Shown in pieces: positions 43,878-53,900 of a stretch of DNA of 64,000 bases (the stretch's first letter is position 1; each line of letters starts with the position of its first letter). Position numbers and translations under genes: made by a program. The notes beneath the pieces are model-generated. The model did not search any database, was not told where the DNA came from, and saw only the letters and a list, made by a program, of their open reading frames with translations. The stretch comes from Microbacterium endophyticum (GTDB taxonomy: Bacteria; Actinomycetota; Actinomycetes; Actinomycetales; Microbacteriaceae): positions 930,001 through 994,000 of the forward strand of contig NZ_CP049255.1 in NCBI RefSeq assembly GCF_011047135.1. Direction: 5' to 3'.

Positions 43878-44441
43878 TTACTTAACTGTGCCGCCGGCAG
43901 CGACAATCTTCTGCTCGGCAGATCCAGAGACCTTGTCGACCGTCACGTTGATCGCAACATCGATGTCTCCGGTGCCCAGCACCTTAACTTTTTCGTTCTT
44001 ACGGACCGCACCCTTTGCGACGAGATCACCGATGGTGACGTCACCGCCGGTCGGGTAGAGCTCCGCGAGCTTCTCGAGGTTTACCACCTGGTACTCGACG
44101 CGGAACGGGTTCTTGAACCCGCGCAGCTTCGGCGTACGCATGTGGAGCGGCATCTGGCCACCTTCGAAACCGGGGCGCACTGAGTAGCGTGCCTTCGTTC
44201 CCTTGGTACCGCGGCCAGCGGTCTTACCCTTCGAGCCCTCACCACGACCGACACGGGTCTTAGCGGTGTTGGCACCCGGGACGGGGCGAAGGTGGTGTAC
44301 CTTCAACACGCCCGGACGGGTGACCGGTGCAGCCTTGGGCGCTGCCGCCTTAGCCGGAGCCTTCTTGGCAGCGGGCTTGCGAGCAGCCTTCGGCTTCTCC
44401 GTCGCGACGGCCTTAGCCGTCTCGTCCTTCTTCTCAGCCAT
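43878..44441 (-). CDS. rplO: 50S ribosomal protein L15
   Basis: 187 residues. An N-terminal extension of ~42 residues rich in Lys, Ala and Pro ([19 protein letters not shown]) precedes the core [31 protein letters not shown] and [19 protein letters not shown]. Its ATG overlaps the rpmD stop (TAATG). The extension is histone-tail-like and may contact rRNA. Confidence 0.96.
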   Translation of the reverse strand: MAEKKDETAKAVATEKPKAARKPAAKKAPAKAAAPKAAPVTRPGVLKVHHLRPVPGANTAKTRVGRGEGSKGKTAGRGTKGTKARYSVRPGFEGGQMPLHMRTPKLRGFKNPFRVEYQVVNLEKLAELYPTGGDVTIGDLVAKGAVRKNEKVKVLGTGDIDVAINVTVDKVSGSAEQKIVAAGGTVK

Positions 44442-44626
44442 TAGTTGATCTCCTCAACCTTTACGAGGTGAGCAACGGTCTTGACGTAACCGCGCGTCTG
44501 CGCGTCGTCCGGACGAACGACAGAGTCGCCGATCCGCTTCAGACCGAGCGAACGCAGCGTGTCGCGCTGGTTCTGCTTCTCGCTCACCTTGGACTTGATC
44601 TGCGTCACCTTCAGACGTTCAGCCAT
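44441..44626 (-). CDS. rpmD: 50S ribosomal protein L30
   Basis: 61 residues: [40 protein letters not shown] and a C-terminal [11 protein letters not shown]. Start and stop both overlap neighbours (TGATG with rpsE, TAATG with rplO), so translation of the three is likely coupled. Confidence 0.96.
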   Translation of the reverse strand: MAERLKVTQIKSKVSEKQNQRDTLRSLGLKRIGDSVVRPDDAQTRGYVKTVAHLVKVEEIN

Positions 44627-45336
44627 CAGGAACCTACCTTCTGCGCAGCTTCTGCCTCGGCACGGATGAAACGTGCGGGGGCAACCTGGTCGAAGTCGAG
44701 TCCACGACGAGCGGCGACTGAGCGAGGCTCTTCGAGCTGCTTCAGAGCCGCGACCGTCGCGTGCACGATGTTGATCGTGTTCGACGAACCCAGCGACTTC
44801 GAAAGGACGTCGTGAATACCAGCACACTCGAGTACGGCGCGCACCGGGCCACCAGCGATAACACCGGTACCGGCGGATGCCGGACGCAGCAATACAACGC
44901 CGGCAGCTGCTTCGCCCTGTACCGGGTGCGGGATGGTCGAGCCAACGCGCGGTACGCGGAAGAAGTTGCGCTTAGCCTCTTCGACACCCTTTGAGATGGC
45001 GAGAGGGACTTCGCGCGCCTTGCCGTAGCCGACGCCCACTACCCCGTTGCCGTCTCCGACGACGACGAGGGCGGTGAAGCTGAAGCGACGTCCACCCTTC
45101 ACAACCTTCGATACACGGTTGATCGTGACGACGCGCTCGAGGAACTGGTTGTCACCACGGTCGCGTGAGTTACGGTCACGGTTGGGATTGCGCTCCCGGC
45201 CACCACGGCGGGGCTCCCGCTCGGTGGTCGTCGCAGCTTCAGTCGTCGCGCCCTCAGCAGGCGCGGTGGCCTCGGCTGACGCGGCGGCCGGAGCCTCGGT
45301 CTCGGCGGTCACGTTGTTCTCCTTGTTTTCGCTCAC
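44626..45336 (-). CDS. rpsE: 30S ribosomal protein S5
   Basis: 236 residues, about 65 longer than the E. coli protein because of an N-terminal low-complexity arm rich in Ala, Glu, Thr and Arg (residues 1-62). The core begins [20 protein letters not shown] and has [19 protein letters not shown] and the rRNA-binding [14 protein letters not shown]. Involved in decoding fidelity. Start overlaps rplR by ATGA. Confidence 0.96.
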   Translation of the reverse strand: MSENKENNVTAETEAPAAASAEATAPAEGATTEAATTTEREPRRGGRERNPNRDRNSRDRGDNQFLERVVTINRVSKVVKGGRRFSFTALVVVGDGNGVVGVGYGKAREVPLAISKGVEEAKRNFFRVPRVGSTIPHPVQGEAAAGVVLLRPASAGTGVIAGGPVRAVLECAGIHDVLSKSLGSSNTINIVHATVAALKQLEEPRSVAARRGLDFDQVAPARFIRAEAEAAQKVGS

Positions 45337-45692
45337 AGGTTCAAACCCCCTTCGCGGGCGCCGTCGGCGATAGCCGCGACACGTCCCGCGTAGCGGTTGC
45401 CGCCACGGTCGAACACGACGTCGACGACGCCGGCTGCCTTTGCGCGCTCTGCAACAAGTTCGCCGACCTTGCGGGCCTTAGCGGTCTTGTCACCGTCGAG
45501 CGAGCGAAGGTCGGTCTCGAGCGTAGATGCCGATGCGACAGTGTGACCCTTGGTGTCGTCCACGACCTGCACGAATACGTGACGGGCGGAACGGGTCACG
45601 ACCAGACGCGGACGCAGCTCGGAGCCGACAACCTTCTTGCGAAGGCGGGTGTGACGACGCGCGCGGGCGTCGGACTTCGTCTTCACAGCCAT
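45333..45692 (-). CDS. rplR: 50S ribosomal protein L18
   Basis: 119 residues, 5S rRNA-binding. [33 protein letters not shown] and the C-terminal [21 protein letters not shown] are typical. Two bases separate it from rplF, and it overlaps rpsE by four. Confidence 0.96.
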   Translation of the reverse strand: MAVKTKSDARARRHTRLRKKVVGSELRPRLVVTRSARHVFVQVVDDTKGHTVASASTLETDLRSLDGDKTAKARKVGELVAERAKAAGVVDVVFDRGGNRYAGRVAAIADGAREGGLNL

Positions 45693-45694
45693 GG

Positions 45695-46231
45695 TTACTT
45701 ACCAGCCTTTCCGGCCTTGCGCCGAACGACCTCGCCGGCGTAACGCACACCCTTACCCTTATAGGGTTCGGGCTTGCGAATCTTGCGGATGTTCGCAGCC
45801 GCCTCGCCGACGGCCTGCTTGTCGATGCCGCTCACGGTGAGCTTGTTGTTGCCCTCTACCGTGAAGGTGATCCCCGCGGGGGGTTCAACGAGTACCGGGT
45901 GCGAGAAGCCGAGCGCGAACTCGACTGAGCCGCCCTTCTGAGCAACACGGTAACCCGTACCAACGACCTCGAGGCCCTTGGTGTAACCCGTCGTGACACC
46001 GACGATGTTGTTGTTGATGAGCGTGCGCGTCAAACCGTGCAACGAACGCGATTCGCGCTCGTCATCGGGACGGGTCACAACGACCTGCCCCTCGTTAACG
46101 CTGACCTCGATGGGCATAGCCACCGATATCGTCAGCTCACCCTTGGGGCCCTTTACGAGCACATCCCGACCTGACACCGAAACGGTGACACCGGTGGGAA
46201 TGTCAATAGGAAGACGTCCAATACGTGACAT
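45695..46231 (-). CDS. rplF: 50S ribosomal protein L6
   Basis: 178 residues, two-domain L6 fold: [29 protein letters not shown], and the C-terminal signature [20 protein letters not shown]. Binds 23S rRNA near the GTPase centre. Six bases after rpsH. Confidence 0.97.
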   Translation of the reverse strand: MSRIGRLPIDIPTGVTVSVSGRDVLVKGPKGELTISVAMPIEVSVNEGQVVVTRPDDERESRSLHGLTRTLINNNIVGVTTGYTKGLEVVGTGYRVAQKGGSVEFALGFSHPVLVEPPAGITFTVEGNNKLTVSGIDKQAVGEAAANIRKIRKPEPYKGKGVRYAGEVVRRKAGKAGK

Positions 46232-46237
46232 GTCAGA

Positions 46238-46636
46238 TCACCACACGTAGGCGAGAACTTCTCCGCCCACGCCCTTCTGCTCAGCCTGGCGGTCTGTCAG
46301 CAGACCGGAGGAGGTGGACAGGATGGCAACACCGAGGCCACCGAGAACGGTGGGGATCTCGGTCGACTTTGCGTATACACGCAAACCGGGCTTCGATACG
46401 CGCTTGATGCCCGCAATCGAGCGCTCACGGTTCGGACCGTACTTAAGCGTGAGGGTAAGGGTCTGACCAACGCGAGCGTCGGCGGTCTCCCAACCGGAGA
46501 TGTAACCCTCCTTCTGGAGGATCTCAGCGATGTGGGTCTTGAGCTTGGAGCTCGGCAGCGACACCGAATCGTGGTGTGCCGAGTTCGCGTTGCGCAGACG
46601 GGTCAGCAAGTCTGCGACCGGGTCTGTCATCGTCAT
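46238..46636 (-). CDS. rpsH: 30S ribosomal protein S8
   Basis: 132 residues: [20 protein letters not shown], and C-terminal [27 protein letters not shown]. Central-domain 16S binder. The 91-base gap to rplE upstream holds no rpsN, which is normally located here. Confidence 0.97.
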   Translation of the reverse strand: MTMTDPVADLLTRLRNANSAHHDSVSLPSSKLKTHIAEILQKEGYISGWETADARVGQTLTLTLKYGPNRERSIAGIKRVSKPGLRVYAKSTEIPTVLGGLGVAILSTSSGLLTDRQAEQKGVGGEVLAYVW

Positions 46637-46727
46637 ATGTTTGGTTTCCTTTGTTCACCAGGTTTCGTACGCCGGTACACGACGGCCGACCTGTGGTGGT
46701 GGTGGGCAAGATGCCCAAATGAAGAGC

Positions 46728-47315
46728 TTACTTGTCGCCGTCAGCGCGGAACGGGAATCCGAGGTGACGCAGCAATGAGCGACCCTCATCATCCGTCGAA
46801 GCCGACGTCACAATCGTGATGTCGAATCCGCGAACGCGGTCGATCTTGTCCTGATCGATCTCGTGGAACACGGACTGCTCCTGGAGACCGAAGGTGTAGT
46901 TGCCGTGCCCATCGAACTGCTTGGGTGACAATCCGCGGAAGTCGCGGATGCGGGGCAGAGCGAGGTTCACGAGACGATCGATGAACTCCCACGCACGGTC
47001 ACCGCGAAGGGTGACGTGTGCGCCGATGGCCTGACCTTCGCGAAGCTTGAACTGCGCGATGGACTTGCGTGCCTTCGTCACAACCGGCTTCTGACCGGTG
47101 ATCTTGGTGAGGTCAGCGACAGCACCATCGATCACCTTGCTGTCACGCGCCGCTTCACCGACACCGGTGTTGACGACGACCTTGACGAGGCCGGGGATCT
47201 GGTTGACGTTCTTGTAGCCGAACTCGTCCTGGAGCTTCTGAAGAATCTCCGACTTGTACGTCTGCTTGAGGCGAGGCTGGATCTTGCCAGCCTCCGCGGC
47301 AGTCACGGTGCTCAT
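46728..47315 (-). CDS. rplE: 50S ribosomal protein L5
   Basis: 195 residues; binds 5S rRNA and contacts P-site t[42 protein letters not shown] and [14 protein letters not shown] [17 protein letters not shown] are diagnostic. Starts three bases after rplX stop region (2-base gap). Confidence 0.97.
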   Translation of the reverse strand: MSTVTAAEAGKIQPRLKQTYKSEILQKLQDEFGYKNVNQIPGLVKVVVNTGVGEAARDSKVIDGAVADLTKITGQKPVVTKARKSIAQFKLREGQAIGAHVTLRGDRAWEFIDRLVNLALPRIRDFRGLSPKQFDGHGNYTFGLQEQSVFHEIDQDKIDRVRGFDITIVTSASTDDEGRSLLRHLGFPFRADGDK

Positions 47316-47317
47316 AT

Positions 47318-47677
47318 TCAGAGGTCCTTGCCTGACTTCTTAGCGAAGCGCACGCGAACGATGCGCTTGTTGCCATCCTTGACCTGTTCCTCGACGCGAC
47401 GGCCGACACGGGTCGGCTTTTTCGTCTCGGGGTCAACGATCGCAACGTTGGAGATGTGAATGGGGGCCTCGAAAGTTTCGATGCCACCGGTCTTGGTGCC
47501 GCGCTGGGTCTGACCCACGCGCGTGTGCTTGGTGACGTAGTTCACGCCTTCGACGATGACGCGGTTGCGCTCGGTGAGGACCTCGAGGACCTTACCCTGC
47601 TTGCCACGGTCTCCGCCGCGCTCGGGCTTGGCGCCCGAGATGACCTGAACCAGGTCGCCCTTCTTAATTTTCGCCAT
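47318..47677 (-). CDS. rplX: 50S ribosomal protein L24
   Basis: 119 residues from ATG 47677 ([20 protein letters not shown]), with the KOW motif [20 protein letters not shown]. An upstream ATG two codons earlier overlaps the rplN stop. Assembly initiator for the large subunit. Confidence 0.96.
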   Translation of the reverse strand: MAKIKKGDLVQVISGAKPERGGDRGKQGKVLEVLTERNRVIVEGVNYVTKHTRVGQTQRGTKTGGIETFEAPIHISNVAIVDPETKKPTRVGRRVEEQVKDGNKRIVRVRFAKKSGKDL

Positions 47678-47679
47678 GA

Positions 47680-48048
47680 TCAAATGACCTCCGGGGCCAG
47701 GGAGACGATCTTCATGAACTTCTTGTCACGAAGTTCACGACCAACCGGTCCGAAGATGCGGGTGCCGCGGGGCTCCCCGTCGCTCTTCAGGATGACGGCG
47801 GCGTTCTCGTCGAATTTGATGTAGGACCCATCGGAACGACGGGTCTCTTTCACGGTGCGAACGATGACGGCTTTGACGACGTCACCCTTCTTTACGTTTC
47901 CGCCAGGAATTGCATCCTTGACCGTGGCGACAATGATGTCGCCCAGGCCTGCGTAACGACGGTTCGAGCCGCCGAGCACGCGGATGGTCAGCAGCTGCTT
48001 AGCACCAGTGTTGTCGGCCACCTTGAGGCGGGACTCAGTCTGAATCAC
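47680..48048 (-). CDS. rplN: 50S ribosomal protein L14
   Basis: 122 residues: [40 protein letters not shown] and C-terminal [20 protein letters not shown]. Forms an intersubunit bridge with 16S rRNA. 32 bases separate it from rpsQ. Confidence 0.97.
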   Translation of the reverse strand: MIQTESRLKVADNTGAKQLLTIRVLGGSNRRYAGLGDIIVATVKDAIPGGNVKKGDVVKAVIVRTVKETRRSDGSYIKFDENAAVILKSDGEPRGTRIFGPVGRELRDKKFMKIVSLAPEVI

Positions 48049-48080
48049 TTCTTACTCCTTGGGTTCCAAGAGGCCGAGGC

Positions 48081-48440
48081 CTACTTGGCCTTCTCGAGGA
48101 TCTCGATGAGGCGCCAGCGCTTCGTGGCGCTCAGCGGGCGGGTCTCGTTGATGAGCACCAGGTCGCCGATACCAGCGGTGTTGCCCTCATCGTGGACCTT
48201 GACCTTCGACGTACGGCGGATGACCTTGCCGTACAGGGGGTGCTTAACGCGGTCTTCGACCTCGACGACGATGGTCTTATCCATCTTGTCGCTCGTGACG
48301 TAGCCACGACGGGCCTTGCGGTAACCACGTGCGCTCGCGTCGCGAACGTCGTGCTCGCTACCCGCGTGACCAGCAGCATCGACCACAGGGGTCTCTTCTG
48401 CCTTCTTGGTGGCGGGCGCCTTCTTTTGTGCGGTGGCCAT
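48081..48440 (-). CDS. rpsQ: 30S ribosomal protein S17
   Basis: 119 residues. The OB-fold core ([56 protein letters not shown]) is preceded by about 38 residues of Ala/Lys/Glu-rich sequence, so it is roughly 35 residues longer than usual. ATG overlaps the rpmC stop (TAATG). Confidence 0.96.
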   Translation of the reverse strand: MATAQKKAPATKKAEETPVVDAAGHAGSEHDVRDASARGYRKARRGYVTSDKMDKTIVVEVEDRVKHPLYGKVIRRTSKVKVHDEGNTAGIGDLVLINETRPLSATKRWRLIEILEKAK

Positions 48441-48760
48441 TACTCAGCCTCCTCCGTAGCTGCGGCGGTGTCCGGGGTTTCCTCGGACTTCTTCGCCTTG
48501 GTCTTCTTTGCCTTGCTTGTCGCCGCAACCGGGGCGGGAGTGGCACGAATGCCGAGCTCGCGCTCACGGATGACGGTGTAGAGCCGCGCGATGTCGCGCT
48601 TGACCGCACGAATGCGACCGTGGCTCTCAAGCTGGCCTGTAGCCGACTGGAAGCGCAGGTTAAACAGCTCTTCCTTGGCCTTACGCAGCTCCTCGACGAG
48701 GCGCTGGTCTTCGAACGTGTCGAGCTCGCTCGGAGCGAGCTGCTTGGTTCCGATCGCCAT
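48440..48760 (-). CDS. rpmC: 50S ribosomal protein L29
   Basis: 106 residues against a usual 60-70. The core helical hairpin ([40 protein letters not shown]) is followed by a ~35-residue Lys/Ala/Glu tail ([20 protein letters not shown]). L29 is a docking site at the tunnel exit, so the tail could influence nascent-chain factors. Overlaps rplP and rpsQ by one base each. Confidence 0.95.
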   Translation of the reverse strand: MAIGTKQLAPSELDTFEDQRLVEELRKAKEELFNLRFQSATGQLESHGRIRAVKRDIARLYTVIRERELGIRATPAPVAATSKAKKTKAKKSEETPDTAAATEEAE

Positions 48761-49179
48761 TATGCGTCGCCCCCCTCGCGCTTGATGATGCGTGCCTTGA
48801 GCGGCAGCTTGTGAATGGCACGGGTCAAAGCTTCGCGAGCGAGCTGCTCGTCGACGCCAGCGACCTCGAAGAGGACGCGACCCGGCTTGACGTTCGCGAC
48901 CCACCACTCGGGCGAACCCTTACCGGAACCCATGCGGGTCTCGGCAGGCTTTTTCGTGAGCGGGCGGTCGGGATAGATGTTGATCCACACCTTTCCACCA
49001 CGCTTGATGTGACGCGTCATAGCAATACGAGCGGACTCGATCTGACGGTTCGTCACATACGCGGGGGTAAGTGCCTGGATGCCGAAGTCTCCGAAGCTCA
49101 CCTCGGTACCACCGGTCGCCTGACCGGACCGTCCAGGGTGGTGCTGCTTGCGGAACTTAACTTTGCGGGGAATAAGCAT
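48760..49179 (-). CDS. rplP: 50S ribosomal protein L16
   Basis: 139 residues: [60 protein letters not shown] and [19 protein letters not shown]. Lies by the peptidyl-transferase centre and A-site tRNA. TAATG overlaps on both sides. Confidence 0.97.
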   Translation of the reverse strand: MLIPRKVKFRKQHHPGRSGQATGGTEVSFGDFGIQALTPAYVTNRQIESARIAMTRHIKRGGKVWINIYPDRPLTKKPAETRMGSGKGSPEWWVANVKPGRVLFEVAGVDEQLAREALTRAIHKLPLKARIIKREGGDA

Positions 49180-49928
49180 TACGCCGATGCTCCTTCTGCG
49201 ACAGGGGCCTCATTGCGAGGCGCGCGACGCGGACGGTCGCCACGATCGCGGGAAGGCTTTTGGTTAGCCTGCTCGCGGGCGAGTTCCTTGTTGGTGAGGT
49301 CGCCCTTGTAGATCCACACCTTCACGCCGATACGGCCGAAGGTGGTACGAGCCTCGTAGAAGCCGTAGTCGATATTGGCACGAAGCGTGTGCAACGGAAC
49401 TCGACCCGAACGGTAGAACTCCGAACGGCTCATTTCCGCGCCACCGAGACGGCCCGAAACCTGAATACGAACACCTTTGGCGCCCGCACGCTCGGCACCC
49501 TGCATACCCTTACGCATTGCACGGCGGAAAGCCACACGTGCGGAGAGCTGCTCGGCCACTCCCTGAGCAACCAGCTGCGCGTCAGCCTCGGGGTTCTTGA
49601 CCTCAAGGATGTTGAGCTGGATCTGCTTGCCAGTGAGCTTTTCGAGGTCGGTACGGATGCGCTCGGCTTCCGCGCCACGACGGCCAATCACGATGCCCGG
49701 GCGGGCAGTGTGGATGTCGACACGGACGCGATCACGGGTGCGCTCGATCTCAATGTTGCTTACGCCGGCACGGTCGAGGTTCGACAGCAAGAGCTTACGA
49801 ATCTTGATGTCCTCGGCCACGTAGTCGGCGTAACGCTGGCCGGGCTTTGTGGAGTCCGAGAACCAACGCGACACGTGGTCCGTGGTGATACCGAGGCGGA
49901 AGCCGTACGGGTTTACTTTCTGTCCCAT
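49179..49928 (-). CDS. rpsC: 30S ribosomal protein S3
   Basis: 249 residues. [22 protein letters not shown]-domain [20 protein letters not shown], and C-terminal [15 protein letters not shown] are clear. A Arg/Pro-rich tail of ~30 residues ([20 protein letters not shown]) extends beyond the fold. Part of the mRNA entry helicase. Confidence 0.97.
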   Translation of the reverse strand: MGQKVNPYGFRLGITTDHVSRWFSDSTKPGQRYADYVAEDIKIRKLLLSNLDRAGVSNIEIERTRDRVRVDIHTARPGIVIGRRGAEAERIRTDLEKLTGKQIQLNILEVKNPEADAQLVAQGVAEQLSARVAFRRAMRKGMQGAERAGAKGVRIQVSGRLGGAEMSRSEFYRSGRVPLHTLRANIDYGFYEARTTFGRIGVKVWIYKGDLTNKELAREQANQKPSRDRGDRPRRAPRNEAPVAEGASA

Positions 49929-50326
49929 TACTTGCTCGCCTTCTTCGTCGATGCAGCGGCCACAGTCTCTTCGACCACGGGGGTCGAAAGTAGAACCGTG
50001 ATGTGGCTCGTGCGCTTCTTGATCTGGAAGGCACGACCCTGGGCGCGGGGACGGAAACGCTTGAGCGTTGTGCCCTCGTCGACATACGCGTTAGCCACGT
50101 ACAGGTCCTGCTCGTCCAGGTACTCGTTCGTCTTGTCAGCAGTAACGCGAGCGTTCGCGATTGCCGAGGCGACGAGCTTGTAAATCGGCTCACTTGCACC
50201 CTGCGGCGCGAACTTCAAGATGGCAAGCGCTTCCTGCGCCTGCTTCCCCTTGATCAACGCGACGACACGACGAGCCTTCTGAGGGGTCACGCGGATGTGC
50301 TTCACACGTGCGATGGATTCCACCAT
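49928..50326 (-). CDS. rplV: 50S ribosomal protein L22
   Basis: 132 residues: [20 protein letters not shown], the helix [16 protein letters not shown] and the tunnel-lining loop [19 protein letters not shown]. The loop is intact, including residues where macrolide-resistance changes occur in other bacteria. One-base overlap with rpsC. Confidence 0.97.
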   Translation of the reverse strand: MVESIARVKHIRVTPQKARRVVALIKGKQAQEALAILKFAPQGASEPIYKLVASAIANARVTADKTNEYLDEQDLYVANAYVDEGTTLKRFRPRAQGRAFQIKKRTSHITVLLSTPVVEETVAAASTKKASK

Positions 50327-50365
50327 TAGTTCTCCTCCTCTGTCCTCTCTAAAGAGCGCCCCGCG

Positions 50366-50647
50366 TTAGCGGCGGCGACCCTTCTTGTCGTCCTTCACGT
50401 GGCCGCGGAAGGTTCGGGTGGGGGCAAATTCGCCCAGTTTGTGACCGACCATGGTCTCGCTCACAAACACGGGGATGTGCTTGCGACCGTCGTGAACCGC
50501 AATTGTGTGGCCCAGCATGGCCGGCACAATCATCGATCGACGTGACCAGGTCTTGATGACGTTTTTGGATCCAGCTTCGTTCTGAACGACGACCTTGCGA
50601 AGCAGGTGCTCGTCGACGAAGGGGCCCTTTTTGAGACTACGTGGCAT
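50366..50647 (-). CDS. rpsS: 30S ribosomal protein S19
   Basis: 93 residues: [55 protein letters not shown], ending KDDKKGRRR. Head protein that pairs with S13. Thirteen bases after rplB. Confidence 0.97.
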   Translation of the reverse strand: MPRSLKKGPFVDEHLLRKVVVQNEAGSKNVIKTWSRRSMIVPAMLGHTIAVHDGRKHIPVFVSETMVGHKLGEFAPTRTFRGHVKDDKKGRRR

Positions 50648-50660
50648 CTTCTCTTCCTAC

Positions 50661-51500
50661 CTACTTACGCTTCTTGCCGGCCGTACGACGGCGGACGATC
50701 AGCTTGTCGCTTTCCTTGTTGGCGTGACGCGTGCGGCCCTCGGACTGGCCCCACGGCGACACTGGGTGACGTCCACCGGACGTCTTGCCCTCGCCACCAC
50801 CGTGCGGGTGGTCGACCGGGTTCATCGCGACACCACGAACTGTCGGGCGGACGCCCTTCCAGCGCATGCGGCCGGCCTTACCCCAGTTGATGTTCGACTG
50901 CTCGGCGTTACCGACCTCGCCGATCGTTGCGCGGCAGCGCACGTCGACGTTGCGGATCTCGCCCGACGGCAGACGAAGCTGCGCGTAAGGACCGTCCTTC
51001 GCGACCAGACGCACCGAAGCACCAGCCGAACGTGCCATCTTTGCTCCGCCGCCGGGACGCAGCTCGATCGCGTGGATCACGGTACCGGTGGGGATGTTGC
51101 GAAGGGGCAGGTTGTTGCCGGGCTTGATGTCAGCCGATGCACCTGACTCGATGATGTCGCCCTGCTTGAGCTTGTTCGGCGCGATGATGTAGCGCTTCTC
51201 GCCGTCGAAGTAGTGCAGGAGCGCAATGCGCGCAGTGCGGTTGGGGTCGTACTCGATGTGAGCAACCTTGGCGTTCACGCCGTCCTTGTCATTACGACGG
51301 AAGTCGATGACGCGGTACTGGCGCTTGTGTCCACCACCGATGTGACGGGTGGTGATGCGACCCTGGTTGTTGCGGCCGCCGGTCTTGGCGAGCGGGCGCA
51401 GGAGTGACTTCTCAGGCGTCGATCGCGTGATCTCGGCGAAGTCAGCCACTGACGAGCCGCGGCGACCCGGGGTCGTGGGCTTGTACTTACGAATAGCCAT
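50661..51500 (-). CDS. rplB: 50S ribosomal protein L2
   Basis: 279 residues: [40 protein letters not shown], and the functionally critical [20 protein letters not shown] with its conserved His. Required for subunit joining and peptidyl transfer. Confidence 0.97.
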   Translation of the reverse strand: MAIRKYKPTTPGRRGSSVADFAEITRSTPEKSLLRPLAKTGGRNNQGRITTRHIGGGHKRQYRVIDFRRNDKDGVNAKVAHIEYDPNRTARIALLHYFDGEKRYIIAPNKLKQGDIIESGASADIKPGNNLPLRNIPTGTVIHAIELRPGGGAKMARSAGASVRLVAKDGPYAQLRLPSGEIRNVDVRCRATIGEVGNAEQSNINWGKAGRMRWKGVRPTVRGVAMNPVDHPHGGGEGKTSGGRHPVSPWGQSEGRTRHANKESDKLIVRRRTAGKKRK

Positions 51501-51524
51501 GTCTGTTGTCCTCTATCCCGACCG

Positions 51525-51824
51525 TCAGCCGACTGCCGTGAAGATGTCGATGGTGCCCGACTTCAGGGTCACGATGGCACGCTTGGTGTCTTTACGCTTT
51601 CCGAGTCCGAAGCGGGTGCGACGGGCCTTGCCGACGCGGTTGAGCGTGTTAACCGAAGCAACCTTGACGCCGAAGATCTTCTCGACAGCGAGCTTGATTT
51701 CAGTCTTGTTCGCGCGAGGGTCCACGAAGAACGTGTACTTTCCCTCGTCGATCAGGCTGTAGCTCTTCTCCGAGACGACCGGCTTCAAAATGATGTCGCG
51801 CGGGTCCTTGTTGACGGCGGTCAT
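51525..51824 (-). CDS. rplW: 50S ribosomal protein L23
   Basis: 99 residues: [40 protein letters not shown] and [14 protein letters not shown]. Docking site for trigger factor and SRP at the tunnel exit. Overlaps rplD by ATGA. Confidence 0.97.
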   Translation of the reverse strand: MTAVNKDPRDIILKPVVSEKSYSLIDEGKYTFFVDPRANKTEIKLAVEKIFGVKVASVNTLNRVGKARRTRFGLGKRKDTKRAIVTLKSGTIDIFTAVG

Positions 51825-52483
51825 GCCGATACCTCCGAGGTTTCGCCGGACTTCGACGCGACGAAGGCATCGTATGCGGCCTTGGTGAAGACGATGTCGT
51901 CAGAAACGATCACGTCGTAGGCGTTCAGCTGGTCGAACGTCAGGACGTGCACGTAAGACAGGTTGCGAACGCTCTTGACGGTGATCTCATCGCCGCGTTC
52001 GATGACAACGAGAACCTTCTTGGTGGGAGCCAGCGCGGTGAGAACCGTGGCAGCTGCCTTCGTCGAAGGTGCGTCGTTGATCGCGAACGTGTCAACGATG
52101 TGCAGACGCTCACCGCGAGCACGGTCGCTGAGCGCTCCGAGGAGTGCACCAGCAATCATTTTCTTGGGGGTGCGCTGCGAGTAGTCGCGGGGCTTCGGTC
52201 CGTGGACGATGCCACCACCGGTCATGTGCGGTGCGCGGATTGAACCCTGACGGGCGTTACCCGTGCCCTTCTGCTTGAAGGGCTTGCGACCGGCACCGGA
52301 AACCTCGCCACGACGCTTGGTCGAGTGAGTACCCTGGCGTGCTGCCGCGCGCTGCGCGACGACGACCTGGTGGATCAGCGGAATGTTCGTCTTGACGTCA
52401 AAGATGGCGGCGGGCAGCTCTACGGAGCCTGCCTTCTTGCCGTCAGCCTTGTGGACGTCGAGCGCGAGAGTCGAGTCAGCCAT
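51821..52483 (-). CDS. rplD: 50S ribosomal protein L4
   Basis: 220 residues: [40 protein letters not shown] and the C-terminal alpha/beta domain. L4 autoregulates S10 operons in gamma-proteobacteria through the rpsJ leader; whether that happens here is unknown, but see the structured leader at 53465. Four bases after rplC. Confidence 0.97.
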   Translation of the reverse strand: MADSTLALDVHKADGKKAGSVELPAAIFDVKTNIPLIHQVVVAQRAAARQGTHSTKRRGEVSGAGRKPFKQKGTGNARQGSIRAPHMTGGGIVHGPKPRDYSQRTPKKMIAGALLGALSDRARGERLHIVDTFAINDAPSTKAAATVLTALAPTKKVLVVIERGDEITVKSVRNLSYVHVLTFDQLNAYDVIVSDDIVFTKAAYDAFVASKSGETSEVSA

Positions 52484-52487
52484 GTGC

Positions 52488-53147
52488 TCAAGCCCCCTTC
52501 ACTGCGTTGCGGACGTAAACGATGCGGCCACGTGCGCCGGGCACTGCGCCCTTGACGAGCAGCAGACCCTTCTCAGCGTCGACGGCGTGCACCGTGAGGT
52601 TAAGTACGGTTACGCGCTCGCCACCCATACGGCCGGCCATGCGCATTCCCTTGAAGACACGGCTCGGAGTCGACGAAGCGCCGATCGAACCGGGCTTGCG
52701 GTGGTTACGGTGCGAACCGTGAGATGCCGAAACGCCCTTGAAGTTGTGGCGCTTCATGACACCTGCGGTGCCCTTACCCTTGCTCGTACCGACGACGTCG
52801 ACCAGCTGGCCTGCGTCGAATACACCATCAACGGTCAGCTCCTGACCGAGTGTGTAGTCGGCGGCGTCAGCGGTGCGGACCTCGGTCACGTTGCGTCGCG
52901 GCGTTACGCCTGCGACGTCGAAGTGTCCTTCGAGGGGCTTGTTCACCTTGCGGGGGTCGATCTGTCCGGCGGCGATCTGAACGGCCTTGTAGCCATCCTT
53001 CTCGTCGGTGCGGATCTGAGTCACGACGTTCGGCGAGATCTCGATAACTGTAACGGGGATGAGCTTTCCCTGCTCGTCCCACACCTGAGTCATGCCGAGC
53101 TTCGTGCCGAGAAGGCCCTTGGAAATCTTTGAGTTGATGTCAACCAT
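52488..53147 (-). CDS. rplC: 50S ribosomal protein L3
   Basis: 219 residues: [20 protein letters not shown], the tunnel-wall loop [20 protein letters not shown] and [18 protein letters not shown]. An assembly initiator reaching the peptidyl-transferase centre. Eight bases after rpsJ. Confidence 0.97.
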   Translation of the reverse strand: MVDINSKISKGLLGTKLGMTQVWDEQGKLIPVTVIEISPNVVTQIRTDEKDGYKAVQIAAGQIDPRKVNKPLEGHFDVAGVTPRRNVTEVRTADAADYTLGQELTVDGVFDAGQLVDVVGTSKGKGTAGVMKRHNFKGVSASHGSHRNHRKPGSIGASSTPSRVFKGMRMAGRMGGERVTVLNLTVHAVDAEKGLLLVKGAVPGARGRIVYVRNAVKGA

Positions 53148-53155
53148 GCCGAGCC

Positions 53156-53464
53156 TCAGAGCTTGATCTCGATGTTGACATCGGCCGGAAGGTCAAGTCG
53201 CATGAGCGAGTCGACAGCCTTGGGCGTGGGATCGATGATGTCGATCAAACGCTTGTGGGTGCGCATCTCGAAGTGCTCGCGACTGTCCTTGTACTTGTGG
53301 GGCGACCGGATGACGACGACGACGTTCTTCTCTGTCGGAAGGGGCACCGGGCCCACAACTGTCGCGCCGGCTCGGGTCACGGTGTCGACGATCTTGCGCG
53401 CCGACGAATCGAGGCCCGCGTGGTCATACGACTTCAGGCGAATGCGGATCTTCTGTCCCGCCAT
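53156..53464 (-). CDS. rpsJ: 30S ribosomal protein S10
   Basis: 102 residues: [40 protein letters not shown] and [20 protein letters not shown]. Head protein and partner of NusB in antitermination. ATG at 53464 is the family start; a reading from 53542 adds unrelated residues. First gene of the S10 operon, with a leader of about 310 bases. Confidence 0.97.
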   Translation of the reverse strand: MAGQKIRIRLKSYDHAGLDSSARKIVDTVTRAGATVVGPVPLPTEKNVVVVIRSPHKYKDSREHFEMRTHKRLIDIIDPTPKAVDSLMRLDLPADVNIEIKL

Positions 53465-53778
53465 TGTCTGCTCACTCTCTGTCTCGCGTCTTACCACACC
53501 GGGTTCGGGGGCATAGGACGCACGGTGACGCTTTTGCGCCACGGCACTTCACACCGTTTTCACGGGGATACTGCACCGCTATTTTCATGTCAATCCAGCG
53601 CTTTCGCGCCGGATCCAACTTCTCGCTGCACGCACAGGTGAAACCCGGTTTCCCGGTGGAGATAGTTGGATTGGATGTTCTTCTGTCCGCGGCCTAGGAC
53701 TCTGCGCTTTCACGCTACCTATGCACTGCCCTGACAGTGATTCGGCGCACTCGCAATGCGGGCACCGAAATGTGGAAC
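53465..53778 (-). promoter_or_regulatory. Structured leader of the S10 operon
   Basis: Non-coding stretch between the predicted start of transcription and rpsJ. On the transcribed strand it can form five short hairpins with tetraloops: GCGT-GAAA-GCGC (53704-53715), CCGG-GAAA-CCGG (53645-53656), GCGC-GAAA-GCGC (53598-53609), CCGT-GAAA-ACGG (53554-53565) and GGCGC-AAAA-GCGTC (53527-53540). CCAATCCAACT (53664-53674) can pair either with AGTTGGAT (53613-53620) or with TGGATTG (53591-53597), not both. Candidate regulatory RNA for r-protein feedback or antitermination; function inferred only. Confidence 0.55.
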
Positions 53779-53784
53779 TTCACT

Positions 53785-53813
53785 AGTGTACGTGTGGATT
53801 CCGCTGCCCGCAA
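53785..53813 (-). promoter_or_regulatory. Promoter of the S10 operon
   Basis: On the minus strand TTGCGG (53808-53813) and TACACT (53785-53790) are separated by 17 bases. The position is between the terminator of the upstream LPATG gene and the long rpsJ leader. Predicted start near 53778. Confidence 0.6.
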
Positions 53814-53854
53814 ACCCGGGCGTGTCGCGATGTTCACGACATCGTGTGGGCAGC

Positions 53855-53890
53855 AAGAAAGCCCCGCGTCCGAAGACGCGGGGCTTTCTT
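53855..53890 (-). terminator. Terminator of the LPATG surface protein gene
   Basis: A perfect 16-bp stem (AAGAAAGCCCCGCGTC and complement) closed by a 4-base loop CGAA, ending in a short T-run on either strand. It starts 11 bases after the stop of the gene at 53901. Confidence 0.9.
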
Positions 53891-53900
53891 TTGAATCTAG

